A stretch of DNA of 64,000 bases from Gordonia iterans (GCF_002993285.1 NZ_CP027433.1:3038001-3102000); one strand, 5' to 3'. Counted from the stretch's first letter, positions 46,397 to 55,982 are shown. The notes: generated from the sequence alone by a model not told the origin. Translations and numbers: made by a program.

Positions 46397-47271
46397 TCAG
46401 ACGTCGAGGTCGAGGTCTTCCAGCTCGGCCACCGTTCCGCCCCGGGCGAGCAGCTGCTGATAGGCGGCCAGCCTGACCTCGTCGATCCGGGTGTTGCTTG
46501 TCCCGCGCTTCCAGTAGCCGAACACGGCCACATCGTCCTTGGCAACACCGTGCCGGCTGCGGAAGAACGAACGGACTTCGCGCATCTCGTCGCGTTCACC
46601 GGCGCCCCACACCACGTGTCCGGCCGGGTCGGCGAGGGTGGCGAGCGCGGAGCCGTAACCGTTGCCCGGCTCGATCCTGTGCAGCTCCAGGCCTGGAACC
46701 CGCGGGAGCTCGGCATAGGCGGGCGCATCGTCGGTGGCGACCCATCCCACCCCGCGCAGCCCTGCGGGCGGCTGCTGCAGCAGGGTGAACAGCGCCGGGA
46801 TGGCGGTGTCGTCGGCGAACAGCGCTGCCGGCCGTCCGCGCAGATCAGGGATCTGCATATGGGCCGCGGACCGACGAATTCGATCGGCTGACCGACGGCG
46901 AGGTCGGCGAGCCACGTCATCATCGGGCTGGGATGCCCGTGCCGGACGACGTCGACGTCGATGGTCGCGGCCGCCGTCGAGCACGACCGCACGGTGTAGA
47001 TCCGGCTCACCTGCTCCGGGCCGCGGCCGATGCGCAACCGCACGGCCACATTGGGCGTCGCCCACACCGGATCGCGTGCCACCGTCGGCGCCGCGATCGT
47101 CACCCGGCACAGGTGCGCCGAGACCTCGGTCCAGCGGGCGACCGTCCCGCTGACCAGCTCCAGGCCCTCGTTGTGGTCGGCCGACCGGATCTCCTTCCGC
47201 AGATGCAGCGGGGTGTCCGGCTGATCGGCGGCCCGCTGCGGGCGGCCTGTCGATTCGGGGGTGCCTGTCAT
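46397..47271 (-). pseudogene. Siderophore-interacting (ferric-siderophore reductase) gene with a frameshift
   Basis: The protein would be about 291 residues of the ViuB/SIP family, a flavin- and NADPH-dependent reductase that releases iron from imported siderophores. The first half starts at the ATG 47271 and reads through RIGRGPEQVSRIYTVRS to AVGQPIEFVGPRP. There the frame breaks, and a different frame continues HMQIPDLRGRPAALFADD through WGAGERDEMREVRSFFR and the C-terminal RGTSNTRIDEVRLAAYQQ. One missing C in the run at 46861-46863 explains it: CGGCCCATATG would need a fourth C. The start overlaps the ATPase gene's stop (ATGA). It is either a genuine frameshift or a homopolymer error. Confidence 0.85.
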
Positions 47272-48092
47272 GGTCTTCCTCCTGATGGTGATGTCGATTG
47301 CGGTCGGTGATGAGCGTCCCGGCGGTCGCGCGGCACGATGAGGGGTCGACCGGTCTCCGGGTCGGTCAGCACAAGCGACTCCAAGTCGAAGACCTCGCGC
47401 AGCAGATCGGTCGTGAACACGTCGCCGGGCGGGCCATGCGCGACGACGTCGCCGTCGCGCATCGCGATGACCCTGGTGGCGTAGCGGGCAGCCAGGTTGA
47501 TGTCGTGCAGCACGGCCACGAGGGTCCGACCCGCGGCGTGCAGCGACGAACACAGATCCAGCACGTCGATCTGGTGCGCGATGTCGAGGTAGGTGGTCGG
47601 CTCCTCGAGGAGAAGCACGGGAGTCTGCTGCGCCAGCGACATCGCGATCCACGCGCGCTGCCGCTGACCGCCGCTGAGCTCCTCCACCAGCCGGTCGGCC
47701 TGATCGAGCAGCCTCACCCGCGTCAGCGCTTCGGCGACGATCTCCTCGTCCCGCGCCGACCATTGCCGCAGCAATCGCTGGTACGGATGCCGCCCACGCG
47801 CCACCAGCTCGGCGACGGTGATCGCGGCCGGCGCGGTCGGCGACTGCGCCAACAGGGCGATGCGCCGGGCCAGTTGCTTGCCTCGCAGCCGTGCGACCGG
47901 GACCCCGTCGAGCAGGACCTCTCCGGCGGACGGCGGACTCATCCGGGCGATCGCCCGCAGGAGCGTCGACTTGCCGCAGCCGTTCGGGCCGACGATCACG
48001 GTGAAGCCGCCCGACTCGACGACCGCGGTCAGGTCGTCGATGACGGTGCGCGGCCCGTAGCCGACCCGCAATCCCTCGATTCTGATCTCCAT
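47268..48092 (-). CDS. Siderophore ABC transporter ATP-binding protein (FecE type)
   Basis: This 274-residue ABC ATPase powers ferric-siderophore import. Walker A is GPNGCGKST near residue 35, Q-loop LLAQSP, signature LSGGQRQRAWIA, Walker B VLLLEEPTTYLD and H-loop LHDINLA. The Walker B aspartate position reads Glu (LLLEEP), a common FecE-class variation. It lies between the permease genes and the reductase gene, overlapping the latter by 4 bp. The operon order is binding protein, two permeases, ATPase, reductase. Confidence 0.93.
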   Translation of the reverse strand: MEIRIEGLRVGYGPRTVIDDLTAVVESGGFTVIVGPNGCGKSTLLRAIARMSPPSAGEVLLDGVPVARLRGKQLARRIALLAQSPTAPAAITVAELVARGRHPYQRLLRQWSARDEEIVAEALTRVRLLDQADRLVEELSGGQRQRAWIAMSLAQQTPVLLLEEPTTYLDIAHQIDVLDLCSSLHAAGRTLVAVLHDINLAARYATRVIAMRDGDVVAHGPPGDVFTTDLLREVFDLESLVLTDPETGRPLIVPRDRRDAHHRPQSTSPSGGRP

Positions 48093-48110
48093 ACTCGTCT
48101 GTCGCCTTCC

Positions 48111-49094
48111 CTACAGTCGCCGGGCCAGCAGCCACAGCAGATACAGTCCACCGAGCACGCTGGTGATCGACCCGACGGGCGCGCGCATCCCGAAGTCCAC
48201 GTGCTGGGACAGCAGATCAGCGGCATTGAGCAGGACCGCGCCCACCACCGCCGACAGCCACAGCTGGATTCCGGCGACCGGCGCCAGGCCGGCGGCGAGG
48301 TGCGGGGCGGCGAACGCCACGAAGGCGATGGGCCCGGCCGCCGCGGTCGCCACCGCGGCCAGCGTCACGGCGAGGACCATCGCAGCCAGCCGCACCGGTT
48401 CGGTCCGTATCCCCACCCCGTGCGCCGTCTCGTCGCCCATCTCCATCAGGGAGACCTGCCGAACCAGCGGCACCAGCGCGGGGAGCAGAACGCCCATCGC
48501 CACGGTCAGCGCGATCACGTGCGGCCAGCCGCGGGCGACCAGCGAACCAGCCGTCCACAGATTCGCGGCGGCGGCGGTGTCCAGATCCGCACGCACCACC
48601 AGCAGGGAGGTCACCGCACTGAAGATCGCGCCCACGCCGATGCCGACCAGCACGAGCCGGGGCCCGCGGGAAGCCCCGTCTCGTCGCGCCAGGACGTACA
48701 CCAGCAGGGCCGTGGCCAGTCCGCCGACCAGGGCCGCCACTGCAGTGACCACTACGCCGCCGCCGAACAGGACGATCGCCACCACCGCGGCTGTCGTTGC
48801 GCCGGAGGTGAAGCCGAGGATGTCGGGAGAGCCGAGTGGGTTGCGCGACAGCGAGACGAACACCGCGCCCGAGATCGCCAGGCAGGCCCCGACCGCGGTG
48901 GCGGTCAGCGCACGCGGCAACCGGCGTCCGAGTACTGAACGCGTCACCGACGGCGACGCGTCACCGGTGAACACGGCGAGCAGGTCCGCGGGAGACGACG
49001 TGGAACGGCCGACGACCAGTGCGGCTACGACGAGCAAGAGCAGCACCACTCCCCCGATCAGGACACCGCGAAGCTGACCCGGCCGGACACGCAC
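48111..49094 (-). CDS. FecCD-family siderophore permease
   Basis: This 327-residue permease has about nine membrane segments. FecCD signatures include RLPRALTATAVGACLAISGAVF, SRNPLGSPDILGFTSGA, and the coupling-helix stretch GDETAHGVGI. The C-terminal GPIAFVAFAAPHLA is also typical. It starts with GTG at 49094, 43 bp after the other permease, and ends 18 bp before the ATPase gene. Two different permeases imply a heterodimeric channel of the FepDG/FecCD type. Confidence 0.92.
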   Translation of the reverse strand: MRVRPGQLRGVLIGGVVLLLLVVAALVVGRSTSSPADLLAVFTGDASPSVTRSVLGRRLPRALTATAVGACLAISGAVFVSLSRNPLGSPDILGFTSGATTAAVVAIVLFGGGVVVTAVAALVGGLATALLVYVLARRDGASRGPRLVLVGIGVGAIFSAVTSLLVVRADLDTAAAANLWTAGSLVARGWPHVIALTVAMGVLLPALVPLVRQVSLMEMGDETAHGVGIRTEPVRLAAMVLAVTLAAVATAAAGPIAFVAFAAPHLAAGLAPVAGIQLWLSAVVGAVLLNAADLLSQHVDFGMRAPVGSITSVLGGLYLLWLLARRL

Positions 49095-49137
49095 ACTCAG
49101 CGGCCCGACCGCAGCACGACTCCGGGCAGCAGTGTGC

Positions 49138-50148
49138 TCACAGCGCAGCCACCCGTCGTGATCGGACGAGCGCGACGAACACCGGGCCGCCGACCAGTAC
49201 CGCGGCCAGACCGCTCTGCAGATCTCTGGGCGCCATCAGCGCCCGGCCCAGCGCATCGGCCGCCACCAGCAACGTCGCGCCGACCAGAAGGGACGCCGGC
49301 AGCAGGATCCGGTGGTCGCTGCCCACCGTGCGCCGCACGATGTGCGCCGCCGCGAGGCCGATGAAGACGAAGGGACCCGCCGCCGCCGTGGCGGCACCGG
49401 CCAGAAGCACGACGGCGATCGCGGCGAGCCCCCGCGTCACGGCCGGATCGGCGCCGATCGACCGCGCCGCATCCTCCCCGAGAACCAGGGCGTTCAGCGG
49501 TCTGATCAGGCCGAGTCCGACCGCGACTCCGGCCAGGGCGAAGGGGCCCACCGCGGCGATGACGTCCAGGCCGCGGCCCTGCAGCGAGCCCACCGACCAG
49601 TACCGGAAGTGGTTGAACGCCGCCTCGTCGCTCAGCACCATCATCTGGGTGACGGCGGTGATCGCCATCGTCACGGCGGTGCCCGCCAGCGCGATGCGCA
49701 CCGGAGTGGCCGCCTGGCCGCGCGCGGAGCCGAGTCCGTAGACCACCACCGCGGCGACTGCCGCCCCGGCGAAGGCGAACCAGACGTATCCGCCGACGCC
49801 CTCCACGCCGAGGATCGCGATCGCCCCCACCACTCCGAGCGCAGCGCCCGCGTTGACCCCGAGGATTCCGGGATCGGCGATCGGGTTGCGAGTGAGCGAC
49901 TGCATCAGAGCGCCGGCCAGGCCCAGGCACGCACCCACCACGACGCCCAACACGATGCGGGGAATCCGGGAGGCGACCACCACCAGATGTTCGTCGTCCG
50001 TGGCGTCGTAGCTCACGAGCGCGTCGACGACGACGCTGGGAGCGACGGTGCGCGAACCCACGGCCAGCCCGAGGATCGACGCGGCGATCAGGAGCGCGGC
50101 CGATCCGACGAGCAAGGCGCTTCCCCGCTCAACGATTGATCGTCTCAC
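49138..50148 (-). CDS. FecCD-family siderophore permease, second subunit
   Basis: This 336-residue permease of the same family has RIPRIVLGVVVGACLGLAGA, LTRNPIADPGILGVNAGAA, the coupling stretch GEDAARSIGADP and GPFVFIGLAAAHIVRR. About nine membrane segments are evident. The GTG start overlaps the binding-protein stop by 4 bp (GTGA). It pairs with the next gene's product. Confidence 0.92.
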   Translation of the reverse strand: MRRSIVERGSALLVGSAALLIAASILGLAVGSRTVAPSVVVDALVSYDATDDEHLVVVASRIPRIVLGVVVGACLGLAGALMQSLTRNPIADPGILGVNAGAALGVVGAIAILGVEGVGGYVWFAFAGAAVAAVVVYGLGSARGQAATPVRIALAGTAVTMAITAVTQMMVLSDEAAFNHFRYWSVGSLQGRGLDVIAAVGPFALAGVAVGLGLIRPLNALVLGEDAARSIGADPAVTRGLAAIAVVLLAGAATAAAGPFVFIGLAAAHIVRRTVGSDHRILLPASLLVGATLLVAADALGRALMAPRDLQSGLAAVLVGGPVFVALVRSRRVAAL

Positions 50149-50939
50149 CGCCCGAACGTCTCGACGATGGAATCCACGGTGTTGCGCGCGCTGTAATAGT
50201 CCAGGCGGAACGACTCCGGGCCGAGAGAGTAGACGCGCGCCGCGGTGACGGCGGGAACGTTGGCGACCAGCCGGTCCTTGCGGAAGTCCTCCACCGCCCC
50301 GCGCCCGCCCGGCGCGTCGACGAACAGCGTCTTCGTCTGCGACAGCGCTCCGGCCAGGTTCTCACTGGACACGATCTGAACACCGTTGGCCCCGGCTTGC
50401 TTCTCTGCGACGAAACGCTCGGGCAGCCGTGCGTACTCGAAGCCCAGAGACGAGAGCAACTCCGCCTGCGGGCTGTCCGGAGCGAACACCCAGGCGCCGT
50501 CCGGGCCGAGATAGACCAGGGCCGCGACCGGTTGCGGCGGCGGCGCGACATCCGCACGCCGCTCGGCGACCCACGATTCGTAGCCGGCGAGGAGATCGGT
50601 CGCGGCCTGTTCCCGCCCGGTACTCCGGCCCAGCTCCTCGGTGAGGTTCTGCCAGCTCTGCGTCCCGTAGTCGAGCAGAACGGTCGGGGCGATCTCACTG
50701 AGTTGGTCGTAGGCCTCCGCGACGGTGTCAGCGCCGTTGACCGATCCGATGATGAGGTCCGGTTCCAACTCGTCGATCGCATCCACGTCGAGTTCCAGGT
50801 TGGGATACAAGACCTGCACCCCGCGTTCCTCGGCGACTCCGGCCCACTGTGAGAAGAACCACACCGCCGCGCGAGTGCCGATCAGCGAGCTGACCGAGGA
50901 GCCGCGCTCGGCGGCGCACAGCGCGTGATCTCGATACAC
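50145..50939 (-). CDS. Siderophore-binding protein, 5'-truncated at a repeat
   Basis: The readable protein starts at GTG 50939 and runs 264 residues. From WFFSQWAGVAEERGVQVLYP onward it is a typical FecB-type periplasmic binding domain (DAIDELEPDLIIGS, later DLLAGYESWVAERRADV). It has no signal peptide, no lipobox cysteine and lacks the first strands of the N-lobe; full-length relatives are usually above 300 residues. The first codons come from a TCTCGATACACC-type repeat, and an in-frame TGA lies about 45 bases further upstream. The protein is therefore unlikely to reach the cell surface or function. A 96-bp gap separates it from the metallo-beta-lactamase gene, leaving no room for the lost part. 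Confidence 0.8.
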   Translation of the reverse strand: MYRDHALCAAERGSSVSSLIGTRAAVWFFSQWAGVAEERGVQVLYPNLELDVDAIDELEPDLIIGSVNGADTVAEAYDQLSEIAPTVLLDYGTQSWQNLTEELGRSTGREQAATDLLAGYESWVAERRADVAPPPQPVAALVYLGPDGAWVFAPDSPQAELLSSLGFEYARLPERFVAEKQAGANGVQIVSSENLAGALSQTKTLFVDAPGGRGAVEDFRKDRLVANVPAVTAARVYSLGPESFRLDYYSARNTVDSIVETFGR

Positions 50940-50969
50940 CGACTCACTGCGTTCGCAACTCGATCATCG
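50929..50969. repeat. TCTCGATAC-type repeat at the truncated end of the binding-protein gene
   Basis: The block reads TCTCGATACACCGACTCACT then GCGTTCGCAACTCGATCA, a diverged single copy of the 8595-8796 family. It includes the start codon of the truncated gene and runs upstream of it. Confidence 0.82.
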
Positions 50970-51035
50970 ACACACGGCCACCCGACGCCACCGGCCGGCG
51001 CGCGCCGCAGCGCGAAGGCGGGCGCCCTCATACGA

Positions 51036-51644
51036 TCAGCCGAGGGCGGCCTTCTCGGTGCCGACGGTGGTGTCGTCGCCGTGGCCGGTGTGCACCACGG
51101 TGTCGTCGGGCAGCTGGTACAGCCGCGACCGGATCGAGTCCTCGAGCACCTCGCGGCTGGAGAACGAGCGCCCGGTCGCCCCGGGGCCGCCGCAGAACAG
51201 GGTGTCGCCGGTGAAGACGCAACCCAGGTCGGGCGCGTACAGGCACACGCCGCCGGGCGCGTGGCCCGGGGTGTGGATCACGGTCAGCACGGTGCCGCCG
51301 ACCTCGATCCGCTGACCGTCGGACAGGTCCGCATCCCACGTGCGGTCCGGGTGAGTGAGCTCCCACAGCGGTGCATCGTCGGGGTGCAGCCAGATCGGCG
51401 CACCGGTCGCCTCAGCCAGCTCCGGTGCGTACCGGACGTGGTCGTCGTGCGCGTGGGTGCAGACGATCGCCTTCACCTTCCGCCCGTCGACGACGGCGAG
51501 GATCTCCTCCACCGAGTGCGGGGCGTCGAGCACGATGCACTCGGCGTCGTCGCCGACCACCCACACGTTGTTGTCGACGTCGAAGGTCTCCCCGTCCAGA
51601 CTGAACGTTCCCGAGGTGACCGCGTGATCGATGCGGGCCGCCAT
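51036..51644 (-). CDS. Metallo-beta-lactamase-fold hydrolase linked to MscR
   Basis: This 202-residue MBL-fold protein has the zinc motif THAHDDH, then HTPGHAPGG, TGDTLF and a final HTGHGDDT. It resembles glyoxalase II-type hydrolases. It lies one base after the mycothiol-dependent dehydrogenase gene, as in mycobacteria (Rv2259-Rv2260). A likely role is hydrolysis of the S-formylmycothiol made by that enzyme, though this has not been read from the sequence. Confidence 0.9.
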   Translation of the reverse strand: MAARIDHAVTSGTFSLDGETFDVDNNVWVVGDDAECIVLDAPHSVEEILAVVDGRKVKAIVCTHAHDDHVRYAPELAEATGAPIWLHPDDAPLWELTHPDRTWDADLSDGQRIEVGGTVLTVIHTPGHAPGGVCLYAPDLGCVFTGDTLFCGGPGATGRSFSSREVLEDSIRSRLYQLPDDTVVHTGHGDDTTVGTEKAALG

Positions 51645-51645
51645 G

Positions 51646-52761
51646 TCAGATCACCACCACGCTGCGCAGCACCTCGCCGTGGTGCAACTTCTCGAATGCC
51701 GCCTCGACTCCGTCGATCCCGATCCGCTCCGACACGAATGCGTCCAGATCGAGCCGGCCGTCCCGATACAGGTCCACCAGCATCGGGAAGTCCCTGCTCG
51801 GCAGACAATCGCCGTACCAGCTCGACTTGAGCTGCCCGCCGCGGCCGAACACGTCGATCAGCGGCAGGTCCGGGATCCGCATCTCCGGATTCGGGACGCC
51901 CACCAGTACGGCGGTGCCGGCCAGATCACGTGCGTAGAACGCTTGCTTCCAGGTCTCCGGACGACCCACCGCATCGACCACCACGTCGGCGCCCTCGGCA
52001 CCCGGATAGTACTTGTCGCAGATCTCCGCGATCGCCTCCACCGGATCGGTCGTCGACGAGTCGACCGTGTGCGTGGCGCCGAGTTCCTTGGCCTTGTGCA
52101 GCTTCTTGGCGTCGATGTCCACGGCGATGATGGGCAGAGACCCGGCCAGTGCCGCACCGGCGATCGCCGCCACGCCCACACCGCCGCACCCGATCACCGC
52201 GACGGACTTTCCGCGTCCGGCCTCACCGGTGTTGATCGCCGCACCCAGGCCCGCCATCACACCGCACCCGAGCAGACCCACCGCCGCCGGGTCGGCCTCC
52301 GGATCGACCTTGGTGCACTGCCCGGCGGCCACCAGGGTCTTCTCGATGAATGCGCCGATGCCCAGCGCCGGGCTGAGCTCGGTGCCCGCGCCCTCGCCGT
52401 CGGCGATCGTCATCTTCTGTTCGGCGTTCTTCGAGTCGAAGCAGTACTTCGGCTCACCGCGCTTGCAGGCCCGGCACTCGCCGCACACGGCCCGCCAGTT
52501 CAAGATGACGAAGTCGCCCGGAGCGACCTCGGTCACGCCCTCCCCCACCGACTCGACGATCCCGGCGGCTTCGTGGCCGAGGAGGAACGGGAATTCATCG
52601 TTGATCCCGCCCTCCCGGTAGTGCAGGTCGGTGTGGCAGACGCCGCAGGTCGAAATCTCCACCACCGCCTCGCCGGGCCCCGGATCGGGAACGACGATGT
52701 TCACCGTCTCCACCGGTGCACCCTTGCTGCGGGCGATGACTCCCTTGACGATCTGACTCAC
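51646..52761 (-). CDS. mscR: Mycothiol-dependent formaldehyde dehydrogenase / S-nitrosomycothiol reductase
   Basis: This 371-residue zinc-containing class III-type alcohol dehydrogenase uses mycothiol as cosubstrate to oxidise formaldehyde or reduce S-nitrosomycothiol. Catalytic zinc ligands are in [11 protein letters not shown] and GHEAAG; the structural zinc site is [15 protein letters not shown]. The NAD-binding motif is GCGGVGVAA. The assignment to the mycothiol form rests on length, sequence flavour and the adjoining MBL gene. Downstream on the same strand is the MBL gene, one base away. Confidence 0.92.
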   Translation of the reverse strand: MSQIVKGVIARSKGAPVETVNIVVPDPGPGEAVVEISTCGVCHTDLHYREGGINDEFPFLLGHEAAGIVESVGEGVTEVAPGDFVILNWRAVCGECRACKRGEPKYCFDSKNAEQKMTIADGEGAGTELSPALGIGAFIEKTLVAAGQCTKVDPEADPAAVGLLGCGVMAGLGAAINTGEAGRGKSVAVIGCGGVGVAAIAGAALAGSLPIIAVDIDAKKLHKAKELGATHTVDSSTTDPVEAIAEICDKYYPGAEGADVVVDAVGRPETWKQAFYARDLAGTAVLVGVPNPEMRIPDLPLIDVFGRGGQLKSSWYGDCLPSRDFPMLVDLYRDGRLDLDAFVSERIGIDGVEAAFEKLHHGEVLRSVVVI

Positions 52762-52903
52762 TGATCCACTCCTTCGTGCTCTCGCGACACCCGCACGGCG
52801 CGGCCCGATCGCGTCGGCGCCGGCCGCCGGCGGCCCACCAACGAATCTACGGGTCCTCCCGAACCACCGGGCGGCCGCCGGAGAATCCGGGCGCGGGCGG
52901 GCT

Positions 52904-53341
52904 TCAGGACTCGCAGGCCGCGCGGACCTTGCCGTCGGTGTACTTGACGCCCTGCTCGACGAAGGGCCCGATCAGGCCGCCCAGCACCTTGCCGGTGAGT
53001 CCGCCCGGCAGGGTGAAGTCGAACTCGGCGTGCAGCACTGTGGTGCCGTCGTCCCCGTCGGCGAAGCTCCACGTGGTGTTGGCTCCCATGCCCGAGACGG
53101 ACTCCAGCCGGATCTTCTCGTTCTCGACCCACTCGACGCACTTCACCGTCGACTTGAGCTCCTTCGGGCCGATCTTGATGACGGTCTGGAACACCGATCC
53201 CAGACCGTGGTCGACCTCGGTGGTCGGCGTGAAGCGGCTGACTCCGAACATGTATTCCGGCACGTTCCGGTAGTCGTCGATGTACGCGAACACCTTCTCG
53301 CGCGGGGCCTTGATGACGGCCTCATGGTTCACTTCGCCCAT
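52904..53341 (-). CDS. SRPBCC-family (polyketide cyclase-like) protein 1
   Basis: This 145-residue START/SRPBCC-fold protein starts [20 protein letters not shown] and continues [14 protein letters not shown]. The fold makes a deep hydrophobic cavity and the family binds lipids or polyketides. It has an adjacent paralogue 53 bp upstream sharing [18 protein letters not shown] and KIGPKEL. No catalytic residues can be assigned. It lies about 140 bp before mscR on the same strand, so co-expression is possible. Confidence 0.82.
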   Translation of the reverse strand: MGEVNHEAVIKAPREKVFAYIDDYRNVPEYMFGVSRFTPTTEVDHGLGSVFQTVIKIGPKELKSTVKCVEWVENEKIRLESVSGMGANTTWSFADGDDGTTVLHAEFDFTLPGGLTGKVLGGLIGPFVEQGVKYTDGKVRAACES

Positions 53342-53394
53342 TCCACTCTCCTTGCTTTGTCGGTTCCCTGGATACCCGCGACGACGGCGGCCGG

Positions 53395-53835
53395 TCACGC
53401 CTCGGTATTCGCCCGCACGACCTTTTCGGTGTGCTTCACCGCCTGATCGGCGAACGGCCCCATCAGCGGGTTGAGGAGCTTTCCGACCAACCCGCCGGGC
53501 AGCGTGTACTCGATCACTACGTCGAGGGCGGTGGTCCCGTCCTCCTCGCCGTCGCCGAAACGCCAGTCGACCGCCGACTTCAGGCCGGCGATGGATTGGA
53601 GGCTGATCGCCTCGTTCTCTGCCCACTCGATGCACTCGGTTCGCGACGTCAGCTCCTTGGGGCCGATCTTGATCGCCGCATCGAAGGTCGCCCCGACCCC
53701 GTCCGTCTGCTCGGTGACCGGCGCGAACGTGCTGATCCCGAAGAAGTACTCGGGCACGTTCAGATAGCTGTTCACGTAGGCGAACACCTTCTCGCGCGGT
53801 GCGTTGACGACGGTGGAATGGCGGACTTCGCCCAC
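53395..53835 (-). CDS. SRPBCC-family protein 2
   Basis: This 146-residue paralogue of the neighbouring SRPBCC protein starts at GTG ([20 protein letters not shown]) and continues NVPEYFFGISTFAP. The two share layout over the whole length but have diverged substantially, pointing to an old tandem duplication with different ligands. Function is unknown. Confidence 0.82.
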   Translation of the reverse strand: MGEVRHSTVVNAPREKVFAYVNSYLNVPEYFFGISTFAPVTEQTDGVGATFDAAIKIGPKELTSRTECIEWAENEAISLQSIAGLKSAVDWRFGDGEEDGTTALDVVIEYTLPGGLVGKLLNPLMGPFADQAVKHTEKVVRANTEA

Positions 53836-53951
53836 GGATGCTCCTTCGTTCGACCCTCGCCGGACCGCGAGACTCTTCCGGCGACATCGTAATGGTCGTC
53901 ACACCCGGGTGCGCGCACCGCCCTGCGCCGATCGTCCGGTCACCGGCGCGC

Positions 53952-55982
53952 TCAGGTCAGCTCGATCACCGCGGACTTGTCGTTCATCACCACGATCGGG
54001 GTGACGGTCGAGTAGCCGGCCGCTTCGATCACCGCCAGGTCGACGTTGAGGAGCGGCTGGCCGGCGGTGACGGTGTCACCGGTCTTGACCAGCGGTTCGA
54101 AGCCTTCACCTTTGAGCTTGACGGTGTCGAGTCCTACGTGAATGAGGATCTCGGTGCCGTCGGACGTACGCAGTCCCAGCGCGTGCCCCGTGGGGAACAC
54201 GGTCACGATCTGCGCATCGGCCGGTGCGACGACGGTCCCGGCGGACGGCTCGATCGCCAGGCCCGGACCCATCATCCCGCTGGCGAAGGTCTTGTCCGGC
54301 ACCTGGTCCAGTGCGATCACCGCACCCGGGAGCGGCTGGCGCAGCGTCACCACCGTGGCCGGCGCCTCGACCGTCGCGACCGCGGCGTCGGAGGGCTCCG
54401 CTACGACCGGCGCCGGTGCGGCGGCGACAGGCGCCGCCACCTCACCGGAGATGATCTGGTCCATCGCGGACTTCACGAACTGCACGTCGAGCCCGTAGAT
54501 CACCTGCACCGACTTGCCGCCCGGTTTGATGATCCCGGCGGCGCCGGCGCGCTTGAGCGCTGCCTCGTCGATCTTGGACTTGTCGGCGATCTCCATGCGC
54601 AGCCGGGTGGCGCAGTTGTCGAGTTCGAGGATGTTGTCCGCTCCGCCGAGTGCCTCCAGGAAGCGGCCGGCCACCGGCACGAAGTCGCCGCCGCTGGTGG
54701 TGGCCGCACCGTCGTCGTCGGCCGGGTCCTCGTCCTCCCGGCCCGGAGTCTTGAGGTTGAACCGCAGAATGATCCAGCGGAACACGAAGAAGTAGACCGC
54801 AAACCAGATCGGTCCCATGATGAGGATGATCCACGGGTTCTCGGCCATCGGATTCTGCCAATTGAGGACCAGGTCGACGAATCCGGCCGAGAAGCCGAAA
54901 CCCATACGGACCGGCAACAGTTGCGCAATCGCCATCGACAGTCCGGTGAAGACCGCGTGGACGAAGTACAGCGGCGGGGCCAGGAACATGAAGGCGAACT
55001 CGAGCGGCTCGGTGACGCCGACGAAGAACGAGGCGAACGACGCCGACAGCAGGATGCCGTAGGCGATCTTCTTGCGCTTGCTCTTGGCGGTGACGTACAT
55101 GGCCAGCGCGGCACCGGGCAGACCGAACATCATAATCGGGAAGAAGCCGGTCATGTACTGCCCGGTGACGCCGAACTCTCCCTCGCCGGTGAGGAAATTG
55201 GTGAGGTCGTTGATGCCCGCGACGTCGAACCAGAACACCGAGTTCAGCGCGTGATGCAGGCCGAACGGGATCAGCATCCGATTGCCGAACCCGTACAGGC
55301 CCGTGCCCACCGCGCCGAGCCCGACGATCCACTCGCCGAAATTCACCAGACCGGTGTAGACCAGCGGCCACAGGAACAGCAGGATCAGCGCGACGATCAT
55401 CGAGACCGCGGCGGTGATGATCGCCACCGACCGGCGGCCCGAGAAGAACGAGAGCGCGTCGGGGAGCTTGATGTCCTTGAAGCGGTTGTAACAGACGGCG
55501 CCGATGATGCCGCACAGGATTCCGATGAACGCGTTCTGGAAGGCCCCGGGGGCGAACGCCTCGTTGATGTCGGGCATCTGCACCACGGTCTGGCCGTTCA
55601 CCTCGACCGCCTGCCAGTAGTCGGCGGTGCCCACCGGACCGCCCTCCTCGTCGACCGGCACCGTGGTCCATCCGCGGTTCAGCAGGTTCATCACCGACGA
55701 CGGCGCCAGCAGGCTGGTCACCACCAGCCACGACACCAGTCCGGCCAGCGCCGACGTGCCGTCGGACTTGTTGGCCATCCCGATCGACACGCCGACCGCG
55801 AACAGCAGCGCGAGGTTGCTGAGAATCGCCAAGCCTGCGGTCAGCAGGAACGACGTGACCACATTGGGTCCGTCGGAGACGCCGATGATCCAGTTGGCGA
55901 TGCCGACCAGGATCGCGGCGACCGGAAGGACCGCGACCGGCAGCATCAGTGATTTGCCGAGATTCTGAAGGAACTTCATCAT
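53952..55982 (-). CDS. nagE: PTS N-acetylglucosamine transporter, fused EIICBA (NagE)
   Basis: This 676-residue fused phosphotransferase permease imports and phosphorylates N-acetylglucosamine. The EIIC domain with about ten membrane segments occupies residues 1-400 (GLHHALNSVFWFDV, GFFPIMMFGLPGAAL, FVGVTEPLEFAFMF). EIIB follows with its phospho-cysteine in LELDNCATRLRM. An alanine-proline linker leads to EIIA with phospho-histidine in EILIHVGLDTVKL. The downstream nagA homologue, 120 bp upstream in transcription, supports GlcNAc rather than glucose. The first ATG (55982) has GGGGAG ahead; ATG 55979 is the alternative. Confidence 0.93.
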   Translation of the reverse strand: MMKFLQNLGKSLMLPVAVLPVAAILVGIANWIIGVSDGPNVVTSFLLTAGLAILSNLALLFAVGVSIGMANKSDGTSALAGLVSWLVVTSLLAPSSVMNLLNRGWTTVPVDEEGGPVGTADYWQAVEVNGQTVVQMPDINEAFAPGAFQNAFIGILCGIIGAVCYNRFKDIKLPDALSFFSGRRSVAIITAAVSMIVALILLFLWPLVYTGLVNFGEWIVGLGAVGTGLYGFGNRMLIPFGLHHALNSVFWFDVAGINDLTNFLTGEGEFGVTGQYMTGFFPIMMFGLPGAALAMYVTAKSKRKKIAYGILLSASFASFFVGVTEPLEFAFMFLAPPLYFVHAVFTGLSMAIAQLLPVRMGFGFSAGFVDLVLNWQNPMAENPWIILIMGPIWFAVYFFVFRWIILRFNLKTPGREDEDPADDDGAATTSGGDFVPVAGRFLEALGGADNILELDNCATRLRMEIADKSKIDEAALKRAGAAGIIKPGGKSVQVIYGLDVQFVKSAMDQIISGEVAAPVAAAPAPVVAEPSDAAVATVEAPATVVTLRQPLPGAVIALDQVPDKTFASGMMGPGLAIEPSAGTVVAPADAQIVTVFPTGHALGLRTSDGTEILIHVGLDTVKLKGEGFEPLVKTGDTVTAGQPLLNVDLAVIEAAGYSTVTPIVVMNDKSAVIELT

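Noticed and set aside
46397..47110. A separate gene starting at the downstream frame of the siderophore reductase
   Set aside because: The two frames join exactly within one conserved family protein, so a single broken gene is the simpler reading.
46192..50939. Horizontal island around the siderophore operon
   Set aside because: Codon use and GC look like the rest, and there is no integrase, tRNA end or direct repeats at the borders.
53838..55952. Plus-strand open frame of about 700 codons opposite the PTS gene
   Set aside because: Its composition is Arg/His/Gly/Asp rich without motifs; the minus strand has the fused PTS protein with all expected active sites.
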